A stretch of DNA of 35,315 nt, taken from contig JAGYJU010000011.1 in the NCBI GenBank assembly GCA_018401965.1, forward strand, positions 1 to 35,315, given 5' to 3'. The first letter of the stretch is position 1. The number at the start of each line of letters is the position of its first letter. A model generated the notes under the pieces. That model saw nothing but the letters and a program-made list of their open reading frames with translations, had not been told where the DNA came from and made no database searches. Of this stretch, positions 18,774-26,716 are shown piece by piece. The position numbers were made by a program, and so were the translations under genes. The stretch is from Roseicyclus sp. (GTDB taxonomy: Bacteria; Pseudomonadota; Alphaproteobacteria; Rhodobacterales; Rhodobacteraceae).

Positions 18774-19607
18774 TCAGGCCCCTGCCTCATCCATCAGGTT
18801 GAACATGTCATCCAAAAGCGCTGCATTGCGCATGGGTGACAAAACCGTCTTGTACTCTGCGGGCCCAAGCCCTTGCCCGGTCTTCAACGATGTGCCCAGG
18901 TCCGTCAGCTCGATGACGCCGTCGTGGTCAAAGGCCAGGCCCGTGGCAATCACCGCTGCCGCCTCTGCCCCCACCAGGGTCTTGCCCATGCAAAGATCCA
19001 GGAACGCCCGTGCCCCGACCAACGACGTGACGCCCGCCTTGTGCAACGCGGCCAGGATCACCCCGCTTTTGCGCGCGATGATCTCCTGCTGATCGGCCTG
19101 CATCTGGATACTGCGCGTCAATTCCATCGCGACCCCGCGCATCAGGTCGATCTGATCGCCGGTCAACTGGCGCGGCATGAAATCCACGGCGCAGATCGTG
19201 CCCAGCACATAGCCCTCGTCGGTCACCAGCGGAAAACCCGCCCAGAACACCCAATGGGGATCGCCAAGGACCAACGGATGCCGGGCAAAGACCGGATCGA
19301 TCCGCATGTCGGGCACGATATAGGGTTCGGTATGCAACAGCGCATGCTGGCAGACTGTATCTTGCCGCGCCACGTCGCGCGCGCCGGTCAGGCAGCCGAT
19401 GAAATTCTCGGCCAGGAAATACTGCCGCGCCTCATCCAGCAGGCCGGTATAAGACACCGGGACCTGCGCGATATGGCGAAACAGCTGGGCGTAGTGATCA
19501 AAGCGGGCAATATTGCTGCTCCCCATCAACCCGGTGCGCTTGACCGCGGCCAGGCGCCCCGCCTCGTTGGCGGGCAGCCGCGCGGGCTGGAATTCGTCTT
19601 GGTCCAT
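18774..19607 (-). CDS. GAF-domain sensor-like protein
   Basis: A 277-residue soluble protein. Residues about 34-168 form a GAF domain with the typical order: FDHYAQLFRHIAQVPVSYTG, RQYFLAENFIG, DTVCQHALLHTEPYIVPD, HPLVLGDPHWVFWAGFPLV, YVLGTICAVDFMPRQLTGDQ. The tail (170-277) begins with a helix MQADQQEIIARKSGVILAAL and is otherwise unrecognised; no kinase, GGDEF, EAL or helix-turn-helix output domain is seen. It could bind a small ligand or act with the 103-residue protein encoded next. The ATG at 19607 has AAGGAG five bases upstream, but that site is in the 3' arm of a perfect hairpin. Confidence 0.88.
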   Translation of the reverse strand: MDQDEFQPARLPANEAGRLAAVKRTGLMGSSNIARFDHYAQLFRHIAQVPVSYTGLLDEARQYFLAENFIGCLTGARDVARQDTVCQHALLHTEPYIVPDMRIDPVFARHPLVLGDPHWVFWAGFPLVTDEGYVLGTICAVDFMPRQLTGDQIDLMRGVAMELTRSIQMQADQQEIIARKSGVILAALHKAGVTSLVGARAFLDLCMGKTLVGAEAAAVIATGLAFDHDGVIELTDLGTSLKTGQGLGPAEYKTVLSPMRNAALLDDMFNLMDEAGA

Positions 19608-19610
19608 GAC

Positions 19611-19632
19611 ATCTCCTTGTTGCTCAGGAGAT
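19611..19632 (-). promoter_or_regulatory. Hairpin covering the ribosome binding site of the GAF gene
   Basis: On the minus strand ATCTCCT-GAGCAACA-AGGAGAT forms a perfect 7-bp stem with an 8-base loop, ending three bases before the ATG at 19607. The 3' arm is the Shine-Dalgarno sequence itself. Folding would hide it, so translation may be conditional (temperature, an RNA-binding protein or an antisense RNA). The stem is short and may simply melt at growth temperature. Confidence 0.5.
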
Positions 19633-19713
19633 CTGAACGGCGGGGATGGCCACGCCCTTACACGGCGCCGCCAAACCTATCGCTGGACATGGGTACCACC
19701 TATCGCCGCGCCG

Positions 19714-21261
19714 CTAGAGCCCCGCCCGAAGCTCGCGCCGCAAGATCTTGCCCGAGGCGCTTTTGGGCACGCTGTCGACAAAGCGGTAGGCGCCGGGATG
19801 CTTGTAGGTGGCAAGACAGGCCTTCACATGCAGCTGCAACGCGGCCTCATCCACGTCGGAACCGGGCGCGCGCACCACGAAAGCGATGGGCACCTCGCCC
19901 GCCGCCTCATCGGGGCGGCCAACCACGGCCGCATCAGAGACACCGGGATGGGCGCAAAGCGCCGCCTCGACCTCGGCCGGGGCCACCTGGAACCCGTTGT
20001 ACTTGATCAATTCCTTCAACCGGTCCCGGATGAACATGAACCCGTCATCATCGATCACCGCCAGGTCGCCGGTGCGCAACCAACCCTCCGGCATCAGGGT
20101 TTCGGCCGTGGCCGCCGGGTTGTTGAGATATCCCATCATCACCTGCGGGCCGCGCACCCAGAGCTCCCCCTCCTGCCCGGGCGCGGCATCGGCCAGGGTG
20201 ACGGGGTCGACGATCCGGCATTCGGTCGAGGGCACGGCCTGCCCGCTCGACCCGTGGCGCACATGGCCCGCGACGGTCATGTGCGAAATCGGTGACATCT
20301 CGGTCATGCCATAGCCTTGCACCGAGCGCGCGCCGAACCGCCGGCCCACCGCGATCTCGGTGTCTGGCCCAAGCGGCGCAGCCCCCGAAAAGATCTCTTC
20401 CACCGAGGACAGGTCGAACTGATCGACCAGCGGGTGCTTGGCCAGCGCAAGCGCCACCGGCGGCACGATATAGAGCCGGGTCGCGCGATGCGTCTCGATC
20501 AGGCGCAGGAACAGCTCCAGCTCGAAGCGCGGCATCGTCACCAGCTTGGCCTGTTGTTGCAGGAACAGGTTCATCAACACGGTCATGCCGTAAATGTGGA
20601 AAAACGGCAGGAAGGCCACCGCCACATCGGCTGGGCCGATCCGCGACACCGCCGCCGATTGCGTCACGTTGGCCACCAGGTTGCGATGGCTCAGCATCAC
20701 GCCCTTGGGCCGCCCGGTGGTGCCCGACGAATAGGGCAAAACCACCACGTGCCGCGCCAGATCGACAGAGGCCTGCGCCGCAAGGGGCGCGCCCATCACG
20801 TCGTCCAGCGACAGGCCGCTGTCGGCCCCGATCACCACGATATCGCCGACAGCAGTGCCCGTGATCGCGTCGCGGGCCACATCCGCAAAGGCCGGCACCG
20901 TGACCAGCACCCTCGCGCCCGCATCGACCAGCTGATGACGGATTTCCGGCGCGGTATAGGTCGGGTTGATCGTCGTCACCGTCCCACCGCCCCAGGCCAC
21001 GGCGTGAAAGACGATCGGGTATTCCGGCATGTTGGGCGCCAGGATCGCCACCGTGCCCCCGGGCAAGACACCGCGTTCCGTCAGCCCGCCTGCTAACCGC
21101 TTGATGCGGTCGATCATCTCGCCCGCCCGGATCTCGCGGCCCGTGGGGCCATCGACGATCACCACCTCTTGCGCGCGGCCGCTCAGGCCCCGGAACAACA
21201 TGTCTGTGATCGAGATATCAGGCACATCGACCGTGCCATGAAGGCTCGGGTATCGGGTCAT
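19714..21261 (-). CDS. AMP-dependent acyl-CoA synthetase / 4-coumarate-CoA-ligase-like enzyme
   Basis: A 515-residue ANL-superfamily enzyme that activates a carboxylic acid through an acyl-adenylate to its CoA thioester. Motifs: the P-loop YSSGTTGRPKGVMLSH (about residue 190), FHIYGM, the SGAAPLG region, QGYGMTEMSP (A5), GWLRTGDLA (A7), RLKELIKYNGFQVAPAEVE (A8) and the adenylation lysine in PKSASGKILRREL near the C-terminus. These resemble 4-coumarate-CoA ligase-type enzymes, but the substrate cannot be read off; a branched or medium-chain acid is possible given the liu genes upstream. The start at 21261 has GGGAGGAG eight bases upstream. It is 74 bases after the oxidoreductase gene, probably the last gene of the cluster. 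Confidence 0.93.
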   Translation of the reverse strand: MTRYPSLHGTVDVPDISITDMLFRGLSGRAQEVVIVDGPTGREIRAGEMIDRIKRLAGGLTERGVLPGGTVAILAPNMPEYPIVFHAVAWGGGTVTTINPTYTAPEIRHQLVDAGARVLVTVPAFADVARDAITGTAVGDIVVIGADSGLSLDDVMGAPLAAQASVDLARHVVVLPYSSGTTGRPKGVMLSHRNLVANVTQSAAVSRIGPADVAVAFLPFFHIYGMTVLMNLFLQQQAKLVTMPRFELELFLRLIETHRATRLYIVPPVALALAKHPLVDQFDLSSVEEIFSGAAPLGPDTEIAVGRRFGARSVQGYGMTEMSPISHMTVAGHVRHGSSGQAVPSTECRIVDPVTLADAAPGQEGELWVRGPQVMMGYLNNPAATAETLMPEGWLRTGDLAVIDDDGFMFIRDRLKELIKYNGFQVAPAEVEAALCAHPGVSDAAVVGRPDEAAGEVPIAFVVRAPGSDVDEAALQLHVKACLATYKHPGAYRFVDSVPKSASGKILRRELRAGL

Positions 21262-21335
21262 CGCGGCACTCCTCCCTGTGTGGCCCGGTCTTTTATCCGC
21301 CGGTGCCACCGCCAGAGGCTAGCACGCCCCCCCGG

Positions 21336-22313
21336 TCACATGTCCAGAACAACCGTCCCGAGCTTGTCACCGCGGGCCACAAGATCATGGGCCGCCGCGC
21401 AGTCGGCCAAACCGCCGCCCGGCACGACGGCATGGGTCAGCGCCCCCGCCTCCAGCCATTCGGTCACCTGCGCCTCGCCCGCGCGGCGCTTGGCCCCGCG
21501 CAACTGGTAGACGATCGCCATGTGCAGCCGCACATCCTTGAACATGAACGGGTAAAAGGCGAGCGTCGGGGCCATGTCGGCGGCAGACGCATAGGCCGCG
21601 ATCACGCCGCCCGGTTTGATCACCGCAAGGGTCGCCGCCTGGTTGGCCCCGAAATCGACATCGATGATCCGGTCGACGCCCGCGCCACCGGTCATGTCCA
21701 TCACCGCGCCCGCCACGTCGGTGTCGCGGTAATTCACCCATTCCTGCGCTGTCGAATGCCGCGCCTTGGCCTCTGACGAAACGGTGGTGATCACCCGCGC
21801 GCCCGCCGCGCGCGCCATCTGCACGGCATAGCGCCCGACCGTGCCCGCGCCCCCGGTCACCAGGACGGTCTGCCCCGCCACCGGCCCATCGCCCATGACC
21901 GCATACCAGGCCGTCATCGCCGGAATGCCGAAACAGGCCCCTTCGGCAAAGCCCGTGGCATCGGGCAATCGCACCGCCTGCTCGGCGGCAAGCGCCACGA
22001 ATTCCGCCGCCGTCCCAAAAGGCCGTTGCCAGGCGGCATTCCAGACCCAGACCCTTTCGCCGATGCGGCCCCGGTCCACGCCCGCACCCACCGCCTCGAT
22101 CACGCCCGCCCCATCCGAATGGGGCACGATGCGGGGAAATGCCATCACCGCGCCGGGCCGCGCGCCCGCGCGCAGCTTCACATCCGACGGGTTGACGCCC
22201 GATGCCCGCAGGCGCACGACAACCTCGCCCGGCCCCGCCACGGGATCGGCCATGTCACCCTGCTGCAAGACCTCGGCCGCCGCGCCGAACCGTTCATACC
22301 AGACCGCTTTCAT
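21336..22313 (-). CDS. MDR-family NADPH:quinone oxidoreductase-like dehydrogenase
   Basis: A 325-residue medium-chain dehydrogenase/reductase of the quinone oxidoreductase (zeta-crystallin) type. The N-terminal GroES-like part has GEVVVRLRASGVNPSDVKLR; the NADP-binding part has TVLVTGGAGTVGRYAVQMAR (about residues 148-167) followed by VSSEAKA. Catalytic zinc ligands of alcohol dehydrogenases are absent, as usual for this branch. It lies downstream of the liu genes on the same strand, after a spacer with a strong hairpin, so it may be expressed partly separately. The physiological substrate is unknown; 2-alkenals, quinones or an enoyl compound are typical for relatives. Confidence 0.92.
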   Translation of the reverse strand: MKAVWYERFGAAAEVLQQGDMADPVAGPGEVVVRLRASGVNPSDVKLRAGARPGAVMAFPRIVPHSDGAGVIEAVGAGVDRGRIGERVWVWNAAWQRPFGTAAEFVALAAEQAVRLPDATGFAEGACFGIPAMTAWYAVMGDGPVAGQTVLVTGGAGTVGRYAVQMARAAGARVITTVSSEAKARHSTAQEWVNYRDTDVAGAVMDMTGGAGVDRIIDVDFGANQAATLAVIKPGGVIAAYASAADMAPTLAFYPFMFKDVRLHMAIVYQLRGAKRRAGEAQVTEWLEAGALTHAVVPGGGLADCAAAHDLVARGDKLGTVVLDM

Positions 22314-22330
22314 CCCAAGCCTCTCCCATC

Positions 22331-22377
22331 TTCATCTTGGCCGGAAAACTCCGGGGGTCAGGGGGCAGCGCCCCCTG
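22331..22377. repeat. Rhodobacterales-type intergenic repeat, copy 2, with GC hairpin
   Basis: Plus strand: TTCATCTTGGCCGGAAAACT then CCGGGGGTCA and the perfect hairpin CAGGGGGC-AGC-GCCCCCTG (22359-22377). On the minus strand, the sense of the flanking genes, the strong hairpin comes first and is followed by a weaker one, CCGGA-GTTT-TCCGG. It lies between liuC (stop at 22396) and the oxidoreductase gene and may act as a partial terminator or RNA-stabilising element. Confidence 0.72.
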
Positions 22378-22395
22378 CGCAGGCCTCGCCCCCCC

Positions 22396-23175
22396 TTAGC
22401 CGACCCATCCCGGCTTGCGCTTGTCGAAAAACGCGGCAATGCCTTCGGCGCTTTCGTCACTGTCCCAGCGCGCGACCAGCGCCTCGATCGTCATCGTCAC
22501 CTGCGCCGGGTCCACCCGGCCCGCCAGGTCCGCCACCAGGTGCTTGCCCGCCGCCACCGCACCGGGGGCCGCGGCGAGATAGGGGGCAATCTCTGCGTCC
22601 ACCGCCGCATCAAGGGCGTCTTGTGGCACCGCGCGGGCCAAAAGGCCCAGATCCACCGCCTCGGCCGCATCGAACACGCGCCCCGAGAAAAACACCCGCC
22701 GCGCCCGCGCCGCGCCCATGCGCGCCACCACGTAGGGCCCGATGGTCGCCGGGATCAGGCCCAACCGCACCTCGGTCAGGCCGAACTTGGCACCGTCCAC
22801 CCCAAGCGCCACGTCGCAGACAGACATCAACCCCAGCCCACCGCCAAAGGCTTGCCCCTGCACCCGCCCGATCAGCGGCTTTGGCAGCGCATCCAGCGCG
22901 CCCAGCATCTCGGCCAGCGCGCGGGCCTCGCGGGCGCGCGTCGCGCCATCCGCCGCCATCTGCGCCCGCATCCAGCCAAGATCGCCGCCCGCGCAAAACG
23001 ACCGCCCCGCGCCGGTCAGAACCACGACCCGCACCGCCGGATCGGCGCCCAACTGCGCTGCCAAATCGGTCAGTTCGCGGATCATCGCGCCATCCATGGC
23101 ATTGTGCTGTTCGGGCCGGTTCAGCCGCACCGTGGCGACGCCGCGCCGATCGACCTCCAGCTCAAGCGTTTCCAT
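22396..23175 (-). CDS. liuC: Methylglutaconyl-CoA hydratase (enoyl-CoA hydratase family)
   Basis: A 259-residue crotonase-fold enzyme expected to hydrate 3-methylglutaconyl-CoA to HMG-CoA, the step between the biotin carboxylase and HMG-CoA lyase. Seen: RLNRPEQHNAMDGAMI, the oxyanion hole residues in SFCAGGDLGWM and QGQAFGGGLGLMSVCDVALG, and a C-terminal FFDKRKPGWVG typical for this branch. The substrate call rests on the neighbours (liuA, B, D, E), since family members are hard to tell apart by motif. The ATG at 23175 overlaps the HMG-CoA lyase gene by 14 bases. Confidence 0.92.
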   Translation of the reverse strand: METLELEVDRRGVATVRLNRPEQHNAMDGAMIRELTDLAAQLGADPAVRVVVLTGAGRSFCAGGDLGWMRAQMAADGATRAREARALAEMLGALDALPKPLIGRVQGQAFGGGLGLMSVCDVALGVDGAKFGLTEVRLGLIPATIGPYVVARMGAARARRVFFSGRVFDAAEAVDLGLLARAVPQDALDAAVDAEIAPYLAAAPGAVAAGKHLVADLAGRVDPAQVTMTIEALVARWDSDESAEGIAAFFDKRKPGWVG

Positions 23176-24022
23176 CGCGCATCCCCCGTGCCATGTCCGC
23201 CGCCCGATCGACCGCCGCAAGATCAAGCCCCGTCTCGAACCCGAGGCCCGCAAGGTGGCGGGCCACGGCCTCTGTCGCCACATTGCCCGCAGCCCCCGGC
23301 GCGTAGGGGCAGCCGCCCAAGCCCCCCACGGCGGCATCGAACACCCGCAGGCCAAGCGACAGCGACGCGTCGATATTGTCAAGCGCGCGCCCGCCCGTGT
23401 CATGGTAATGCCCCGCCAGCCGCGACACCGGCACCAGGTCGCGCACCGCCAGGATCATCCGCGCGATGCTGTCGGGCGTGCCCGCCCCGATCGTGTCACC
23501 CAGCGAAATCTCGTGGCATCCCATGGCAAACAGCGCCTCCGCCACCCGCGCGACCGCGCCGGGCGCGACCTTGCCGTCATAGGGGCAATCGGTGACGCAA
23601 CTGACATAGCCCCGCACCGGCAGATCGATGGTGCGCGCCGCCGCGACCACGGGGCGAAACCGATCCAGGCTTTCGGCGATGCTTGCGTTGATATTGGCGC
23701 GCGAAAACCCTTCCGACGCGGCCGCAAAGACCGCGATTTCACCGACACCCGCCGCAACCGCCGCCTCGAAGCCCTTCATGTTGGGCACCAGCGCCGCGTA
23801 GCGCACAGCCGGCGCGCGGGCGATCCCGGCCAAGACCTCAGCCCCATCGGCCATTTGCGGCACCCATTTCGGGCTGACAAAGGCCGCCACCTCGATCCGG
23901 GAAAACCCTGCCGCCGACAGCGCATCGACAAGCGCGATCTTGTCGCGCGCAGGGATCATCCGCGCCTCGTTCTGCAACCCGTCGCGCGGGCCGACCTCGA
24001 AAATCTCGACCCGATCAGCCAT
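23162..24022 (-). CDS. liuE: Hydroxymethylglutaryl-CoA lyase
   Basis: Cleaves HMG-CoA to acetoacetate and acetyl-CoA, ending leucine breakdown. The 286-residue TIM-barrel protein starts MADRVEIFEVGPRDGLQNE with Arg13 and Asp14 in the active-site motif. The metal-binding histidines are in LAGHYHDTGG, and the flexible catalytic loop GGLGGCPYAPGAAGNVATE carries the active-site cysteine. SLGDTIGAGTP is also typical. Its start is inside the last bases of the GST gene (8-base overlap) and its end overlaps liuC by 14 bases, showing a tight translational unit. Confidence 0.96.
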   Translation of the reverse strand: MADRVEIFEVGPRDGLQNEARMIPARDKIALVDALSAAGFSRIEVAAFVSPKWVPQMADGAEVLAGIARAPAVRYAALVPNMKGFEAAVAAGVGEIAVFAAASEGFSRANINASIAESLDRFRPVVAAARTIDLPVRGYVSCVTDCPYDGKVAPGAVARVAEALFAMGCHEISLGDTIGAGTPDSIARMILAVRDLVPVSRLAGHYHDTGGRALDNIDASLSLGLRVFDAAVGGLGGCPYAPGAAGNVATEAVARHLAGLGFETGLDLAAVDRAADMARGMRDGNA

Positions 24023-24677
24023 CTTGCGGCACCTCGTAGAAATCTTGCGCGTAGAACCGTTGCGGCCCCTCGAGGGTGGCGGCGGCCTGAAACCCCGGCC
24101 GCGCCTGCACCCGCGCCCAATAGGCCGCAAGCTTTGGATAGGCATCCATCCGCACGTAGAAGGGCGCCGCGAACAGGTTGAAGGACACCATCGCATCCGC
24201 CGCCGAAAACCCCGAGGGCAACAGGTAGTCGCCGTCGATCATCCGCTCCAGCCCCGCCAAGGTCGCCGCAAGCCGCAAGGTGTTGAGCTTGACCACCACG
24301 GCCGATGGCTTGGCCGGGGGGCGCAGGAACAGGTGGTTGAGGTTCAACTGCTCGATCAGCGAGGCCTGGGTTTCCGCGAATCCCATCAGTTCCAGGTAGC
24401 GCACCCGGTCCGGCTCGCCGGGCGCGCGGCCCAAGCCGTGCCAGGGCCGGGTTTCGCACAGGTACTGCAAGATGGCCGCGGATTCGAAGATCGTGATCCC
24501 GTCGATCTCCAGCGCCGGGATGCGCCCGGCGGGCGAGACATCCGTCAAGCCCGGCGCGCGCATCGCCGCATCACCGATCTTGTAGCGGATGATCTCATCG
24601 GGCGGGATGCCCATTTCGTGCAACAGGAACAGCACCCGGAACGACCGGCCCCAGGGCACATGATGCAGCCGGATCAT
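24015..24677 (-). CDS. Glutathione S-transferase-family protein in the liu operon
   Basis: A 220-residue cytosolic GST. The N-terminal thioredoxin-like domain has MIRLHHVPWGRSFRVLFLLH, the cis-proline loop GRIPALEI and the glutathione gamma-glutamyl site FESAAILQYL. The all-helical C-terminal domain includes FSAADAMVSFNLFAAP, a variant of the N-capping box. Serine 12 region (GRSFR) may supply the catalytic residue. The start overlaps the liuD stop as ATGA, the end overlaps liuE by 8 bases. A GST between the carboxylase and the lyase is not required for leucine breakdown; it may detoxify reactive enoyl-CoA or aldehyde by-products, which is inference. Confidence 0.92.
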   Translation of the reverse strand: MIRLHHVPWGRSFRVLFLLHEMGIPPDEIIRYKIGDAAMRAPGLTDVSPAGRIPALEIDGITIFESAAILQYLCETRPWHGLGRAPGEPDRVRYLELMGFAETQASLIEQLNLNHLFLRPPAKPSAVVVKLNTLRLAATLAGLERMIDGDYLLPSGFSAADAMVSFNLFAAPFYVRMDAYPKLAAYWARVQARPGFQAAATLEGPQRFYAQDFYEVPQDG

Positions 24678-26614
24678 GCCTCATCCTCCAGCACGATCAA
24701 GGCGGCCCCGGCCGCGACCTGTGCGCCGGGCTCCACCAATACCTCGGCCACGATGCCGTCGCGCCCTGCGGTCAGCGCATGTTCCATCTTCATCGCCTCC
24801 AGAACCGCCAGGCTGTCGCCCGCCGTCACGGCATCGCCCACCCCGACGAACACCGCCTTGACCAAGCCCGGCATCGGCGCCTCGATCACCGCGCCCCCGG
24901 CGCCGACCCCCGCCGCGACCGCCAGCGGATCGACGATGTCAAAGCCATAACCGTCGCCCCAGAACACCGTCACCTGCCCGTCCGTCACCACCACCTCGGC
25001 CCCGGCCCGGGCATCATCGACGTGCCAGCCGGTTTCCCCCCGCGTCACCAGATGCGACAGCTCGCCCAGGGTGACACGAGCAGCCCCGCCGCGCAGCACC
25101 TCGACCACCGCCTCGAACGGCGCACCCTCGAAGGCGAGCCGCACCGACCGACGCAACGGCGCCCAAAGCGTGAAGCCCTCGACCGGCCCGGCCGCGCCGG
25201 TCAAGCCCAGCGCCCCCATCGCCGCCAGCGCGCGGCTGCGCGAACAGGGCACCAAGGGCGCCGCCAGACCGGCCAGATCGCGCGCGATCAACCCGGTGTC
25301 GACCGCGCCGGCGGCAAACCCGTCATGGCCCGCCAGCCGGCGCAGAAAGGCAAGGTTCGTCACCGACCCGGCCACCTGCGTGCCCGCCAGACCCTGTTGC
25401 AGCTTGCGCAGCGCCACGGCGCGCGTCGGGCCATGCACGATCAGCTTGGCGATCATCGGATCATACCACGGGGAAATCTCGTCGCCCGCCCGAACGCCAG
25501 TATCGGCCCGCACCCCGTCCGGAAACCGCAGATGGGCCAGCCGCCCGGTCGCGGGCAGGAACCCCTTGGGCACATCCTCGGCGTAAAGCCGCGCCTCGAA
25601 GGCATGGCCGGTGATCGCCAGCTCGCCTTGCGCACAGGGCAGCGCCTCGCCCGCCGCGACGCGCAGCTGCCATTCCACCAGGTCGACGCCGGTAATGGCC
25701 TCTGTCACCGGGTGTTCGACTTGCAGCCGGGTGTTCATTTCCATGAACCAGAACCCGTCGGGGCGCAGGCCGCGCGCGCCATCGACGATGAATTCCACAG
25801 TGCCCGCGCCGCGATAGCCGATCGCCTCGGCGGCGCGCACGGCCGCGCCCCCCATCGCCTCGCGCATCGCCCGGGTCATGCCCGGCGCGGGGGCCTCTTC
25901 GATCACCTTCTGGTGGCGACGCTGCAAGGAACAATCCCGCTCGAACAGGTGCAGCGCGCGGGTGCCATCGCCAAAGACCTGCACCTCGATGTGGCGCGGT
26001 TCTTCGATGTATTTCTCGATCAGGACAGCGTCATTGCCAAAGGCGGTCGCCGCCTCGCCCTTGGCACTGTCCAGCGCCGCGCGAAACGCGGCAGGGGTAT
26101 CGACGCGCCGCATCCCCTTGCCGCCGCCGCCCGCCACGGCCTTGATCAGCACCGGATAACCGATGGCCTCGGCTGCGCCCGCCAGGTGCTCGGGGTCCTG
26201 GTTGGCGCCGTGATAGCCCGGCACCACCGGCACGCCCGCCGCCTCCATCAAGACCTTGGCGGCATCCTTCAGACCCATCGCCCGGATCGCATCCGCCGAG
26301 GGCCCGACAAAGACCAGGCCGGCGGCGACCACATCATCGACGAAATCGGGGTTTTCCGACAGGAACCCATAGCCGGGATGGATCGCCTGCGCACCGGTCG
26401 CGCGCGCCGCGGCGATGATCGCATCGCCCCGCAGGTAACTGTCGGCCGGGCGCGGGCCGCCGATATGCACCGCCTCATCGGCCATGGCCACATGGCGCGC
26501 ATCCCGATCGGCATCGGAAAACACCGCGACACAGCGCACCCCCATCCGCCGCGCGGTCTCGATCACGCGGCAGGCGATCTCGCCCCGGTTGGCAATCAGG
26601 ATCTTGTCAAACAT
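24674..26614 (-). CDS. liuD: 3-methylcrotonyl-CoA carboxylase alpha (biotin) subunit
   Basis: The biotin carboxylase and biotin carrier subunit that, with liuB, carboxylates 3-methylcrotonyl-CoA to 3-methylglutaconyl-CoA. The 646-residue protein has the biotin carboxylase N-terminal fold (MFDKILIANRGEIACRVIET), the ATP-grasp glycine-rich loop AVAGGGGKGMRRV, the EKYIEEPRHIEVQVFGD and FMEMNTRLQVEHPVTE motifs, a middle linking domain, and a C-terminal biotinyl domain with the biotinylated Lys609 in VLEAMKMEHAL. Length is normal. It is separated from liuB by a 102-base spacer with a repeat/hairpin element and overlaps the GST gene by 4 bases. Confidence 0.97.
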   Translation of the reverse strand: MFDKILIANRGEIACRVIETARRMGVRCVAVFSDADRDARHVAMADEAVHIGGPRPADSYLRGDAIIAAARATGAQAIHPGYGFLSENPDFVDDVVAAGLVFVGPSADAIRAMGLKDAAKVLMEAAGVPVVPGYHGANQDPEHLAGAAEAIGYPVLIKAVAGGGGKGMRRVDTPAAFRAALDSAKGEAATAFGNDAVLIEKYIEEPRHIEVQVFGDGTRALHLFERDCSLQRRHQKVIEEAPAPGMTRAMREAMGGAAVRAAEAIGYRGAGTVEFIVDGARGLRPDGFWFMEMNTRLQVEHPVTEAITGVDLVEWQLRVAAGEALPCAQGELAITGHAFEARLYAEDVPKGFLPATGRLAHLRFPDGVRADTGVRAGDEISPWYDPMIAKLIVHGPTRAVALRKLQQGLAGTQVAGSVTNLAFLRRLAGHDGFAAGAVDTGLIARDLAGLAAPLVPCSRSRALAAMGALGLTGAAGPVEGFTLWAPLRRSVRLAFEGAPFEAVVEVLRGGAARVTLGELSHLVTRGETGWHVDDARAGAEVVVTDGQVTVFWGDGYGFDIVDPLAVAAGVGAGGAVIEAPMPGLVKAVFVGVGDAVTAGDSLAVLEAMKMEHALTAGRDGIVAEVLVEPGAQVAAGAALIVLEDEA

Positions 26615-26658
26615 CGCCCTACCCCCTGCGGGATCCCGCTCATCACCACGATGCCCCC

Positions 26659-26708
26659 TTCATCTTGGTCAAAAAACTCCGGGGAGCGCGAGGGGCAGCG
26701 CCCCTCGC
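26659..26708. repeat. Rhodobacterales-type intergenic repeat, copy 3, with GC hairpin
   Basis: Plus strand: TTCATCTTGGTCAAAAAACT followed by CCGGGG and the perfect 9-bp hairpin GCGAGGGGC-AGC-GCCCCTCGC (26688-26708). It shares the core and the GGGGC-AGC-GCCCC hairpin with the copy at 22331. In the sense of the liu operon, the hairpin precedes a run of six T, which resembles an inefficient terminator between liuB and liuD. Confidence 0.74.
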
Positions 26709-26716
26709 CCCCGCCC

